Source of the DNA: Kineosporiaceae bacterium
GTDB lineage: Bacteria > Actinomycetota > Actinomycetes > Actinomycetales > Angustibacteraceae
Assembly: GCA_027345905.1 (NCBI GenBank)
Contig: DAIETC010000166.1
Coordinates: forward strand, 1-6,626
DNA length: 6,626 bases
Direction: 5' to 3'
Shown: piece by piece, positions 1 to 6,626 of the stretch
How positions within the stretch are numbered: the first letter of the stretch is position 1
Layout: every line of letters starts with the position of its first letter
Notes under the pieces: model-generated
Database searches by the model: none
Told to the model about the DNA's origin: nothing
Seen by the model: only the letters and a program-made list of their open reading frames with translations
Translations under genes and position numbers: made by a program

Positions 1-28
1 TTGCGCAGGGCCAGGTGACGAACGAACT

Positions 29-32
29 GGAG
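29..32 (+). promoter_or_regulatory. Probable ribosome binding site deciding the pepN start
   Basis: GGAG lies six bases before the GTG at 39, a good Shine-Dalgarno spacing. It favours this start over the in-frame GTG at 15. That upstream GTG has only AGGG (7-10) four bases away, although it overlaps a TGA (16-18) in another frame. The call rests on spacing plus the conserved N-terminus; nothing experimental is available. Confidence 0.5.
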
Positions 33-38
33 ACCGGC

Positions 39-2600
39 GTGCCCGGGATGAACCTCACCCGCGATGAGGCGCGCGAACGCGCGGCGCAGGTCGCGGTGTC
101 GTCGTACGACGTGCGGCTGGACCTGACCATGGGCGACGAGCGTTTCGGCTCACAGACGCTAGTGCGGTTCACGAGCAGCCCTGGCGCATCGACGTACATC
201 GACCTGGTCGCCCCCGCCGTGCACGCCGTCGAGCTCAACGGGCAGGCGCTCGACCCCGCGAGCATCGCCGACGGCACGCGCATCCAGCTCACGGACCTGG
301 CGGCCGACAACGAGCTGCGGGTCGTGGCCGACTGCACCTACATGAACACCGGCGAGGGGTTGCACCGGTTCGTCGACCCGGTCGACGACGAGGTCTACCT
401 GTACTCCCAGTTCGAGGTGGCGCACTCGCGCCGGGTGTTCGCCGTCTTCGACCAGCCCGACCTCAAGGCCACCTTCAGGTTCACGGTGACCGCGCCCGCC
501 CACTGGGTCGTGGTGAGCAACAGCCCCACACCCGAGCCCCAGCCGAGCCCGGACGGCAGCCTCGTCTTCGCGTTCGACCCCACGCCGGTGCTCCCCTCGT
601 ACGTCACGGCGATCGTCGCCGGCCCGTACCACGTCGAGCGACACGAGCTGACCAGCATCGACGGACGGCGCATCCCCCTGGGTGTGTTCTGCCGGCGGTC
701 GCTGGCCGAGCACCTGGACGCCGCAAACGTCGTCGAGGTCACCAGGCGCGGCTTCGAGTACTTCGAGAAGGCGTTCGACCTGCCCTACCCGTTCGCGAAG
801 TACGACCAGCTGTTCGTGCCGGAGTTCAACGAAGGGGCCATGGAGAACGCGGGGGCGGTCACGTTCTTGGAGACCTACGTCTTTCGCTCCAAGGTCACGC
901 AGGCCCACGTCGAGCGTCGGGCGCTCACCATCCTGCACGAGCTGGCCCACATGTGGTTCGGCGACCTGGTGACGATGCGCTGGTGGGACGACCTGTGGCT
1001 GAACGAGTCGTTCGCCGAGTGGGCGAGCACGAGCGCGCAGGCCGCCAACACCAGCTGGACCTGGGCCTGGACCACCTTCGGGATCGCCGAGAAGTCCTGG
1101 GCCTACCGTCAGGACCAGCTGCCCTCGACGCACCCGATCGTCGCCGACATCACCGACCTGGAGGACGTCGAGGTCAACTTCGACGGCATCACCTACGCCA
1201 AGGGCGCCTCGGTGCTCAAGCAGCTCGTCGCCTACGTCGGCGAGGACAAGTTCATCGAGGGCGTTCGCCGGTACTTCAAGGCGCACGCCTACGCCAACAC
1301 CGAGCTGGCCGACCTGCTGAGCGAGCTGGAGGTGACCAGCGGGCGCGACCTGCGCGAGTGGAGCGAGCAGTGGCTCGAGCGCGCGGGCGTCAACACCTTG
1401 CACCCCGAGCTGCAGGTGAGCGAGGACGGGCGGATCGGCCAGCTCACCGTCGTCCAGACAGCGCCCGCCGAGCACCCGGTGCTGCGCTCGCATCGCCTGG
1501 CCGTGGGTTGCTACGACCTGCTCGACGGCCGCCTTCGCCGCACCGACCGGGTCGAGCTCGACGTCAGCGGCGAGCGGACGCCGGTGCCGCAGCTCGCCGG
1601 GCGCCCGCAACCGGACCTGTTGCTGGTCAACGACGACGACCTGGCCTACGCCAAGATCCGCCTGGACGAGCGATCGCTGGCCACCGCCATCGGGCACATC
1701 GACGGGTTCGACTCCTCGATGCCCCGCTCACTCGTGCTCGGCGCCGTCTGGGACATGACCCGCGACGCCGAGGCGCCGGCGCGCGCCTTCGTCGAGCTCG
1801 CGCTTCGGGCGATCGGCACCGAGACCGACTCGACGGTGCTGCGCGTGCTGCTCGCACAGCTGTCGTCCACGACCCGGCTGTACGTCGCCCCCGAGCATCG
1901 TGACCAGACGCTGCAGAACGTCGCCGACCGGCTGTTCGGGCTGCTGCATACCGCACCACCCGGTAGCGACCTGCAGCTGCAGCTCATGACGGCTTGCGCC
2001 GAGTTTGCTCGCAGCCCCGAACACCTTTCGTTCATCGCAGCCCTACTGGACGGCGCGCAGGTCCTGGACGGCCTGGCGGTCGACACGGACCTGCGCTGGA
2101 CCTTGCTCACCTGCCTGGTGACAGCCGGTGCGTGCGACGAAGCCGACGTCGAACGCGAGCAGGTGCGCGACGACACGGCCCGCGGCCGCCAGGCGGCCGC
2201 GTTGGCGCTGGCCACCCGGCCGACGGCGGCCGCCAAGGAACAGGCCTGGGCCAGTGTCGTCGAGTCCGACGCGCTGCCCAACACCGTGCAGGAGTCGGTG
2301 ATCCTCGGCTTCACCCAGACGCACGACGTCGAGCTGTTGCGTCCCTTCCTGCCGCGTTACTTCGCCGCGATCGAAGGGGTGTGGGCCACCCGCACCAACG
2401 AGATCGCCCAGCAGATCGTGACCGGCCTGTTCCCGACGCCGCTGGCCGACGGCGACGTCCTCGCGAGCAGCGACGCGTGGCTGGCCGAGCATCCCCAAGC
2501 CGCCCCGGCGCTGCGGCGCCTAGTGCTGGAGAACCGGGACACCGTCGCTCGGGCGCTTCGCGTGCAAGAGCGCGACCGCCACAGCGCCACAACGCCCTAA
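39..2600 (+). CDS. pepN: Aminopeptidase N (M1 family zinc metallopeptidase)
   Basis: Cytosolic zinc exopeptidase that releases N-terminal amino acids from peptides in the last steps of protein turnover. Numbering from the GTG at 39 gives 853 residues, the usual size of actinobacterial PepN. An N-terminal beta domain contains the SQFE segment (residues 123-126). The exopeptidase motif GAMEN is at 266-270. The zinc site HELAH is at 300-304, with third ligand Glu323 in NESFAEW (HExxH-18-E spacing). Tyr386 in ITYAKGAS matches the transition-state tyrosine. The C-terminal half is a helical ERAP1-like domain. No signal peptide is seen. Start choice: GTG 39 yields VPGMNLTRDEAR, the typical family N-terminus, and has GGAG (29-32) six bases upstream. 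Alternatives are GTG 15 (861 aa) and ATG 48 (850 aa). The gene ends in TAA and converges with malQ. All catalytic residues are present, so it should be active. The family call is firm; substrate preference is not readable. Confidence 0.97.
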   Translation: MPGMNLTRDEARERAAQVAVSSYDVRLDLTMGDERFGSQTLVRFTSSPGASTYIDLVAPAVHAVELNGQALDPASIADGTRIQLTDLAADNELRVVADCTYMNTGEGLHRFVDPVDDEVYLYSQFEVAHSRRVFAVFDQPDLKATFRFTVTAPAHWVVVSNSPTPEPQPSPDGSLVFAFDPTPVLPSYVTAIVAGPYHVERHELTSIDGRRIPLGVFCRRSLAEHLDAANVVEVTRRGFEYFEKAFDLPYPFAKYDQLFVPEFNEGAMENAGAVTFLETYVFRSKVTQAHVERRALTILHELAHMWFGDLVTMRWWDDLWLNESFAEWASTSAQAANTSWTWAWTTFGIAEKSWAYRQDQLPSTHPIVADITDLEDVEVNFDGITYAKGASVLKQLVAYVGEDKFIEGVRRYFKAHAYANTELADLLSELEVTSGRDLREWSEQWLERAGVNTLHPELQVSEDGRIGQLTVVQTAPAEHPVLRSHRLAVGCYDLLDGRLRRTDRVELDVSGERTPVPQLAGRPQPDLLLVNDDDLAYAKIRLDERSLATAIGHIDGFDSSMPRSLVLGAVWDMTRDAEAPARAFVELALRAIGTETDSTVLRVLLAQLSSTTRLYVAPEHRDQTLQNVADRLFGLLHTAPPGSDLQLQLMTACAEFARSPEHLSFIAALLDGAQVLDGLAVDTDLRWTLLTCLVTAGACDEADVEREQVRDDTARGRQAAALALATRPTAAAKEQAWASVVESDALPNTVQESVILGFTQTHDVELLRPFLPRYFAAIEGVWATRTNEIAQQIVTGLFPTPLADGDVLASSDAWLAEHPQAAPALRRLVLENRDTVARALRVQERDRHSATTP

Positions 2601-2604
2601 CCTG

Positions 2605-2673
2605 CGTTATTGGGGCAACTACGCATCGCCGGCGATGCGTAGTTGCCCCAATACCGTAGTTGCCCCAATAACG
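2605..2673. repeat. Three-arm repeat element: palindrome plus a third arm copy
   Basis: The motif CGTAGTTGCCCCAATA occurs directly at 2638-2653 and 2655-2670, and inverted at 2608-2623. The first and third arms also form an exact 19-bp inverted repeat (2605-2623 with 2655-2673), which bounds a 69-bp element. The left arm can therefore pair with either right arm, giving two mutually exclusive hairpins. A 23-bp stem uses the near arm. A 19-bp stem uses the far arm and encloses a 31-base loop, which itself holds a 7-bp hairpin (2624-2637). The repeat geometry is read directly. No target-site duplication or coding capacity is visible. Whether it is a dispersed family such as a REP-like element cannot be told from one copy. 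Confidence 0.85.
2608..2653. terminator. Perfect 46-bp palindrome, probable bidirectional terminator
   Basis: Bases 2608-2630 and 2631-2653 are exact reverse complements: 23 pairs, no mismatch and no spacer, centred on GCCGGC. It starts 8 bases after the pepN stop and ends 46 bases before the malQ stop, in a gap between convergent genes. Transcripts from either side would fold into a very stable hairpin. There is no clear U-tract after the stem in either direction, which is common for hairpin terminators proposed in high-GC actinobacteria. Termination is inferred from position and structure. A dispersed repeat or a protein-binding palindrome are alternatives. Confidence 0.7.
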
Positions 2674-2699
2674 GCGTTCTCGTGAGCGCGTGGCCGGCT

Positions 2700-4919
2700 T
2701 CAGCCGCGGGCGACGGCGCGGGCCAGCGACTTGGCCGAAGCCAGGCCCACGAGGTCTTCGAGCAGCACCAGGCGGCCCTCGCCGTCCGCAAGCGGAAGCC
2801 GCCAGTTCGGGTACTCCTCGTCGGTGCCCGGCTGGTTGATGGCCCGCCGCTCACCCACGGCATCGGGCAGGGCCACGCCCACCAGGCGGGCCGGCGTCCA
2901 GGTCAAGAACCGGTGCAGGGCCTCGACGACCTCACGCCCGCTGGCCTGCTCGCGCAGCAGCCCGCGCGCACGCAGCATGTCGAGCACCTGGGCCCGGTCG
3001 GCCTCGTCGATGGCGCGTTCTTGCGCGACGTCTCGGGTGAGCAGCCCCAGCCGCTCGCGGACGTCGATGTGCGCACCCGCCAGGTAACCGGCGGTGGGCG
3101 GCAGGTCATGGGTCGTCACGGTCGCCAGGCACAGCTCGCGCCAGGCTTCGGGAGGCAACGGGGTGCCCGTCTCGTCCTTCTCGAACCACAGGATCGAGGT
3201 GCCGAAGACACCGCGTTGGCGCAGGTAGTCCCGCACCCAGGGCTCGACCACACCCAGGTCCTCGCCGATGACGAAGGCGCCGGCGCGCTGGGCCTCCAAG
3301 GCGAGGATGCCGACCAGGGCCTCGTGGTCGTACCGCACGTAGGTGCCGGCCGTCGGGTCGCTGCCCAGCGGCACCCACCACAGGCGGAAGAGCCCGAGCA
3401 CGTGGTCGACACGGATGCCCCCGGCATGGCGCAGCACCGTGCGCAGCATGTCGCGGTACGGCGCGTAGCCGGCCTCGGCGAGCCGGTCGGGCCGCCAGGG
3501 CGGCTGGCTCCAGTCCTGGCCCTGCTGGTTGAACGCGTCCGGCGGTGCACCCACGCGCACCCCGCCAGCCAGGACCGACCCCAGCGCCCAGGCGTCCGCC
3601 CCCTCCGGGTGCACGCCCACTGCGAGGTCGTGCACCACCCCGAGGCGCATCCCGGCCTGGCGGGCGACGCGGTGGGCCTGCCCGAGCTGCTCGTCCGCCA
3701 CCCACTGCAACCAGACGTGGAAGTCGACCTGGTCGACCAGACGCTTGCGCTCGGCGCTCACCTGCGGTGAACGCGGGTCCTGCAGCTCGCTCGGCCAGCT
3801 ACCAGAGGGCAAACCGTGCTCTTGCGCGAGCGCGCACCAGGTCGCGAAGTCGACGAGCCCCTCGCCCTGTTCGGCGCAGAACACCTCGAACGCCCGACTG
3901 CGGGCGATCGACCGAGGCAACCGGTAGACCGTCTCCAGGGCCGAGCGCTTGGCGTGCCAGGCGGCGTCCCGGTCCAGCTGGGGCGAGTCGTTCGCGGCTC
4001 GGGCGTCGTCCGCCTGCCATTCCAAGGTCTGGCGCTGAGCTGGCGGCATGTAGGCCACCTCGGGAATGTCCTCGACCCGGATGTAGAGCGGGTTGACGAA
4101 CCGTCGGGTCGTCGGCAGGTACGGCGAGGGCTCCATCAACCCGACCGGCTCGGCCGAGTGCAGCGGGTTGACCAGGACGAAGTCCGCACCGAGTTCGGCA
4201 CCGCTCCAGGCGGCCAGGTCGGCCAGGTCGGCCAGGTCACCCATCCCCCATGAGCGACGTGATCGGACCTGGTAGAGCTGGGTCATGAAACCCCAGGCCC
4301 GGCCCTCGCCACGCAGCGCGGGCGGCAGCTCGAGCCGGTCTGGGGTGACGACCAGGTCGCACTGTGCCTCCCGGTCGCCGCTGCGCGCGCGCAGGACGTG
4401 CCAGCCCAGCGGCAGGTCGGCCGGAATCTCGAAGGTCGCCTCGCCCACCTGCGCGCCGTCGATGACCCGCGGTGCAACCCAGTGCTCCTGCTGCACGAGC
4501 TCGCGCCGCCCGCCGCCCTCCAGCTTGATCCAAGCCCGCACCGCCTGCCCGTGGCCGATATGCACGGGCACCCAGGGCGACCACGATCGTCGCACCACCA
4601 CGACGGGCGGCAACATCCGGCGCCAGGCCCGCTCCAGGACCTGCTCGTGACTGGTGTCGATGGCCTCCGGCGAGCTGGTGTCGACATCGAGGGCGTTCAG
4701 CACCGCGCACACCGTCTCGGCCGAGACGCTCACGTGCCGGCCCAGCCAGTCCCAGTACTCGGTGGCGACACCGTGGGCGTGGGCGAGCTCGACGAGCGCC
4801 GGACTGGGTGCCTGCCCGCCCCCGGGCACGTCGTCGGCCGGGAGGCGGGACGGCTGACCGGGGACGTCCCCGGCCGGGTGGCTGGGTGGGCTGGGCATGG
4901 GGTCGTGCGTGTCGGTCAC
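2700..4919 (-). CDS. malQ: 4-alpha-glucanotransferase (amylomaltase, GH77)
   Basis: Cytosolic disproportionating enzyme that transfers alpha-1,4-glucan segments between maltodextrins, releasing glucose, in maltodextrin/glycogen metabolism. It is 739 residues, the long actinobacterial form. Residues 1-38 are a Pro/Gly/Asp-rich leader. About 39-100 is an N-terminal helical segment and about 103-195 a beta-sandwich-like region. From about 200 runs the GH77 barrel. Catalytic residues are in place: nucleophile Asp505 in GIRVDH, acid/base Glu553 in IGEDLG and transition-state Asp605 in TTHDLPP. The family block DAFNQQGQDW is at 461-470. The chosen GTG start (4917-4919) has only a weak purine run (GAGAG) ahead of it. 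A second in-frame GTG at 4827-4829 would give 709 residues, trimming most of the leader, but lacks any ribosome binding site. The gene ends in TGA, is convergent with pepN and divergent from the prolyl oligopeptidase gene, so it is apparently transcribed alone here. Function is firm; the exact start is less certain. Confidence 0.96.
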   Translation of the reverse strand: MTDTHDPMPSPPSHPAGDVPGQPSRLPADDVPGGGQAPSPALVELAHAHGVATEYWDWLGRHVSVSAETVCAVLNALDVDTSSPEAIDTSHEQVLERAWRRMLPPVVVVRRSWSPWVPVHIGHGQAVRAWIKLEGGGRRELVQQEHWVAPRVIDGAQVGEATFEIPADLPLGWHVLRARSGDREAQCDLVVTPDRLELPPALRGEGRAWGFMTQLYQVRSRRSWGMGDLADLADLAAWSGAELGADFVLVNPLHSAEPVGLMEPSPYLPTTRRFVNPLYIRVEDIPEVAYMPPAQRQTLEWQADDARAANDSPQLDRDAAWHAKRSALETVYRLPRSIARSRAFEVFCAEQGEGLVDFATWCALAQEHGLPSGSWPSELQDPRSPQVSAERKRLVDQVDFHVWLQWVADEQLGQAHRVARQAGMRLGVVHDLAVGVHPEGADAWALGSVLAGGVRVGAPPDAFNQQGQDWSQPPWRPDRLAEAGYAPYRDMLRTVLRHAGGIRVDHVLGLFRLWWVPLGSDPTAGTYVRYDHEALVGILALEAQRAGAFVIGEDLGVVEPWVRDYLRQRGVFGTSILWFEKDETGTPLPPEAWRELCLATVTTHDLPPTAGYLAGAHIDVRERLGLLTRDVAQERAIDEADRAQVLDMLRARGLLREQASGREVVEALHRFLTWTPARLVGVALPDAVGERRAINQPGTDEEYPNWRLPLADGEGRLVLLEDLVGLASAKSLARAVARG

Positions 4920-5010
4920 AGTCTCTCGCCATCAGCTGGTGAACGGTTGGCCCGACCCGATCCTGCCACGGCCCGGCACGGCGCGCTGAGCTCGACCGTA
5001 GGGTTTCGCC
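4920..5010. promoter_or_regulatory. Divergent intergenic region, malQ and prolyl oligopeptidase
   Basis: These 91 bases separate two genes reading outward, so promoters for both should lie here or overlap the gene starts. On the plus strand TAGGGT (4999-5004) could be a -10 element. No convincing -35 hexamer sits at the usual distance, and no clear promoter is visible for malQ. CACGGC occurs twice ten bases apart (4967-4972 and 4977-4982), about one helical turn. In DNA this GC-rich such a short repeat may be chance. I see no recognisable MalR/LacI-type palindromic operator. Confidence 0.5.
4999..5004 (+). promoter_or_regulatory. TAGGGT: SD-like sequence or -10 box of a leaderless gene
   Basis: AGGG (5000-5003) lies seven bases before the ATG at 5011, acceptable as a Shine-Dalgarno sequence. 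The same stretch reads TAGGGT, matching the actinobacterial -10 pattern TANNNT, and ends six bases before the ATG. That spacing would start transcription at the A of the start codon. The two readings exclude each other for any one transcript. Sequence alone does not decide between them. Confidence 0.4.
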
Positions 5011-6626
5011 ATGACCCCGACGCCTGACAGCGGCCCGTTGCGCGACTACCCGACGGCCGAACGGATGAACCTGGTCGAGCGACTGCCGGCCGGCGCCCCG
5101 ACGTACGACGTCACGGACCCCTACCGCTGGCTGGAGGATCCGGACGCGGCGCAGACCACGGAGTGGCTCGCCGCGCAGGACCAGCTGTTCGCGGCCCAGC
5201 GATCGCGCTGGGCGGTTCGCCCGCACCTGCAGCAGCGGATCGGCGAGCTGCTCGCCGCAGGCGTCGTCAGCCCACCGGTGTGGCGCGGGTCGCGCCATTT
5301 CCTGATGCGTCGGGTCGGTGGCCAGGAGCACGCCGTCCTGCTCACGGTCGACCCGGACGGGGCCGAGCGGTGCCTGCTCGACCCGATGCTGATCGACCCC
5401 ACCGGCGCGACGACCCTGGATGCGTGGCAGCCCAGCAAGGAGGGGCACCTGCTGGCCTACCAGCTCTCCCAAGGGGGCAGCGAGGAGTCGGTGCTGCGCG
5501 TGCTCGACGTACGCACCGGCGAGCTCGTCGACTGGCCGATCGACCGGGCCCGCTACTCGCCGATCGCCTGGCTGCCCGGCGGCGAGGCGTTCTACTACGT
5601 GCGCCGCCTGGCACCGCAGCAGGTCCCGGCCGGCGAGGAGCAGTACCACCGCCGGGTGTGGCTGCACCGCCTGGGCGGTGACCCGGCGGACGACGAGCTG
5701 GTCTTCGGGGACGGCCTGGACCTGCACAACTACTACGGCGTGTCCGTGTCGTTGGACGGCCGCTGGCTCAGCGTCAGCGCGGCCAGCGGGACGGCGCCCC
5801 GCAACGACCTGTGGATCGCCGACCTGTCCGACGGCCGGCTCGGCACACCGGACCTGCGGGTCGTGCAGCAGGGCGTCGATGCGCAGACGTCCCTGTACGT
5901 CGGCCGCGACGGCCGGGCGTACGTGTTCACCGACCGCGACGCCCCGCGCGGGCGCCTTGCCGTCGCCGACCCCACCGACCTGGCCTACGGCACCTGGCGG
6001 GACCTGCTGGCGCAGGACGAGGAGGCCGTGCTGGACGGGTTCGTCGTGCTCGACGGCGACGAGCTGACGACCCCGCTGCTGCTCGCGGCCTGGACCCGGC
6101 ACGCCGTCAGCGAGGTCAGCGTCCACGACCTGGCCACGGGCGCCCGCGTCGGCGAGGTGCCGCTGCCCGGTGTCGGGTCGGTGAGCGGCCTGACGGAGCA
6201 CCCCGAGGGCGGGCACGAGGCGTGGGTCGGCTACACCGACGCGACGACGCCGAGCAGTGTGCTGCGCTACGACGCGCGCTCGGGCCAGACCTCGACGTGG
6301 GCGCTCGCGCCGGGGACCGTGCAGGTTCCCGAGGTCAGCACCCGGCAGGTCAGCTACACCTCGGCGGACGGGACCGTCGTGCGGATGCTGCTGATCTCGC
6401 CCACCCGCGAGCCGGACCGCCCGCGGCCCACGGTGCTGTACGGCTACGGCGGGTTCGGGGCGACGATGACGCCCGGCTACTCCGCCGGGGCGCTGGCGTG
6501 GGCCGAAGCCGGCGGGGTGTACGCGATCGCCGGCCTGCGCGGCGGCGGCGAGGAGGGCGAGCAGTGGCACCGCGACGGGATGCTCGGCGCCAAGCAGAAC
6601 GTGTACGACGACTTCTACGCCGCCGC
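5011..6626 (+). CDS. Prolyl oligopeptidase (S9A serine peptidase), 3' truncated
   Basis: Cytosolic serine peptidase that cuts short peptides on the carboxyl side of proline. The window holds 538 codons with no stop, so the gene continues beyond the edge; the family is usually about 690-720 residues. The N-terminal signature DPYRWLEDP is at 36-44. About residues 75-440 should be the seven-bladed beta-propeller that filters substrate size; the repeated strand-turn pattern (SLDGRWLSV, GRDGRAYVF) fits. The alpha/beta-hydrolase domain then begins: YGYGGF at 477-482 carries the expected oxyanion-hole tyrosine (Tyr477), followed by LRGGGEEGEQWH at 509-520 and AKQNVYDDFYAA at the edge. The catalytic serine (GGSNGG motif), Asp and His all lie downstream, outside the window, so activity cannot be judged. 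No signal peptide is seen. ATG 5011 is preceded by AGGG at seven bases; in-frame ATG 5065 is a less likely start. Close S9A oligopeptidase B (ptrB) is an alternative, but the YGYGGF and DPYRWLED blocks favour prolyl oligopeptidase. Confidence 0.95.
   Translation, partial: MTPTPDSGPLRDYPTAERMNLVERLPAGAPTYDVTDPYRWLEDPDAAQTTEWLAAQDQLFAAQRSRWAVRPHLQQRIGELLAAGVVSPPVWRGSRHFLMRRVGGQEHAVLLTVDPDGAERCLLDPMLIDPTGATTLDAWQPSKEGHLLAYQLSQGGSEESVLRVLDVRTGELVDWPIDRARYSPIAWLPGGEAFYYVRRLAPQQVPAGEEQYHRRVWLHRLGGDPADDELVFGDGLDLHNYYGVSVSLDGRWLSVSAASGTAPRNDLWIADLSDGRLGTPDLRVVQQGVDAQTSLYVGRDGRAYVFTDRDAPRGRLAVADPTDLAYGTWRDLLAQDEEAVLDGFVVLDGDELTTPLLLAAWTRHAVSEVSVHDLATGARVGEVPLPGVGSVSGLTEHPEGGHEAWVGYTDATTPSSVLRYDARSGQTSTWALAPGTVQVPEVSTRQVSYTSADGTVVRMLLISPTREPDRPRPTVLYGYGGFGATMTPGYSAGALAWAEAGGVYAIAGLRGGGEEGEQWHRDGMLGAKQNVYDDFYAA

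Noticed and set aside
159..1697. A 512-codon minus-strand frame opposite pepN
   Set aside because: Composition is typical of an antisense shadow, and the opposite strand carries the complete M1 peptidase motifs.
2605..2673. CRISPR repeat or insertion-sequence remnant
   Set aside because: Only three arm copies, with 1-base and no-spacer arrangements, are present. There are no unique spacers, no flanking direct duplication and no transposase-like coding sequence.
2643..3770. A 375-codon plus-strand frame opposite malQ, starting inside the palindrome
   Set aside because: Low-complexity composition with no family signature. It lies antisense to a well-supported GH77 gene with all catalytic residues.
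4212..4238. Three exact tandem copies of the 9-mer GGCCAGGTC inside malQ
   Set aside because: They encode Asp-Leu-Ala three times within the GDLADLADLAAW stretch, which matches the normal GDL-x-DL-x-DLA pattern of the family at the start of the barrel. It is not an expansion that changes the protein.
4920..5010. A regulated MalR-type operator controlling malQ
   Set aside because: No palindrome resembling a LacI-family operator is present. Only a weak 6-bp direct repeat and GC-rich background are seen.
4237..6570. A 777-codon open frame on the minus strand opposite the prolyl oligopeptidase gene and the malQ 5' end
   Set aside because: Its translation is rich in Arg, Ala, Gly, Pro, Val and Gln, with no recognisable domain. 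The plus strand frame starting at 5011 gives a clear S9A peptidase. Long antisense frames are expected in GC-rich DNA with G/C at third positions.

Overview
The window is GC-rich, with strong G/C preference at third codon positions, frequent GTG starts and long spurious open frames on the antisense strands. The closest matches I recognise for all three proteins are actinobacterial families. That suggests a high-GC actinomycete; a Micrococcales-type organism is my guess, since no ribosomal or taxon-specific marker is present. It looks like ordinary chromosomal housekeeping DNA. I see no transposase, integrase, phage gene, CRISPR array, tRNA or rRNA.

Layout: (1) 39-2600, plus strand, a complete M1-family aminopeptidase N (pepN). 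(2) 2601-2699, a short gap between convergent genes holding a striking palindromic element: a perfect 46-bp palindrome followed by a third copy of its arm. It probably ends transcription from both sides. (3) 2700-4919, minus strand, a complete GH77 4-alpha-glucanotransferase (malQ). (4) 4920-5010, a 91-bp divergent intergenic region that should hold the start signals for malQ and for the next gene. (5) 5011 to the window end, plus strand, the N-terminal 538 codons of a prolyl oligopeptidase (S9A). It is cut off about 20 residues before the expected catalytic serine. Its reading frame has no stop inside the window, whereas the antisense frame opposite it is also long and misleading.

Functionally, PepN and the prolyl oligopeptidase are both predicted cytosolic enzymes of late peptide breakdown. 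PepN removes N-terminal residues, and prolyl oligopeptidase cuts short peptides after proline, where most aminopeptidases stall. MalQ belongs to maltodextrin/glycogen metabolism and has no obvious link to them. The gene order is convergent then divergent, so no two genes here share an operon. I found no new multi-gene system. The most notable item is the palindromic element between pepN and malQ.
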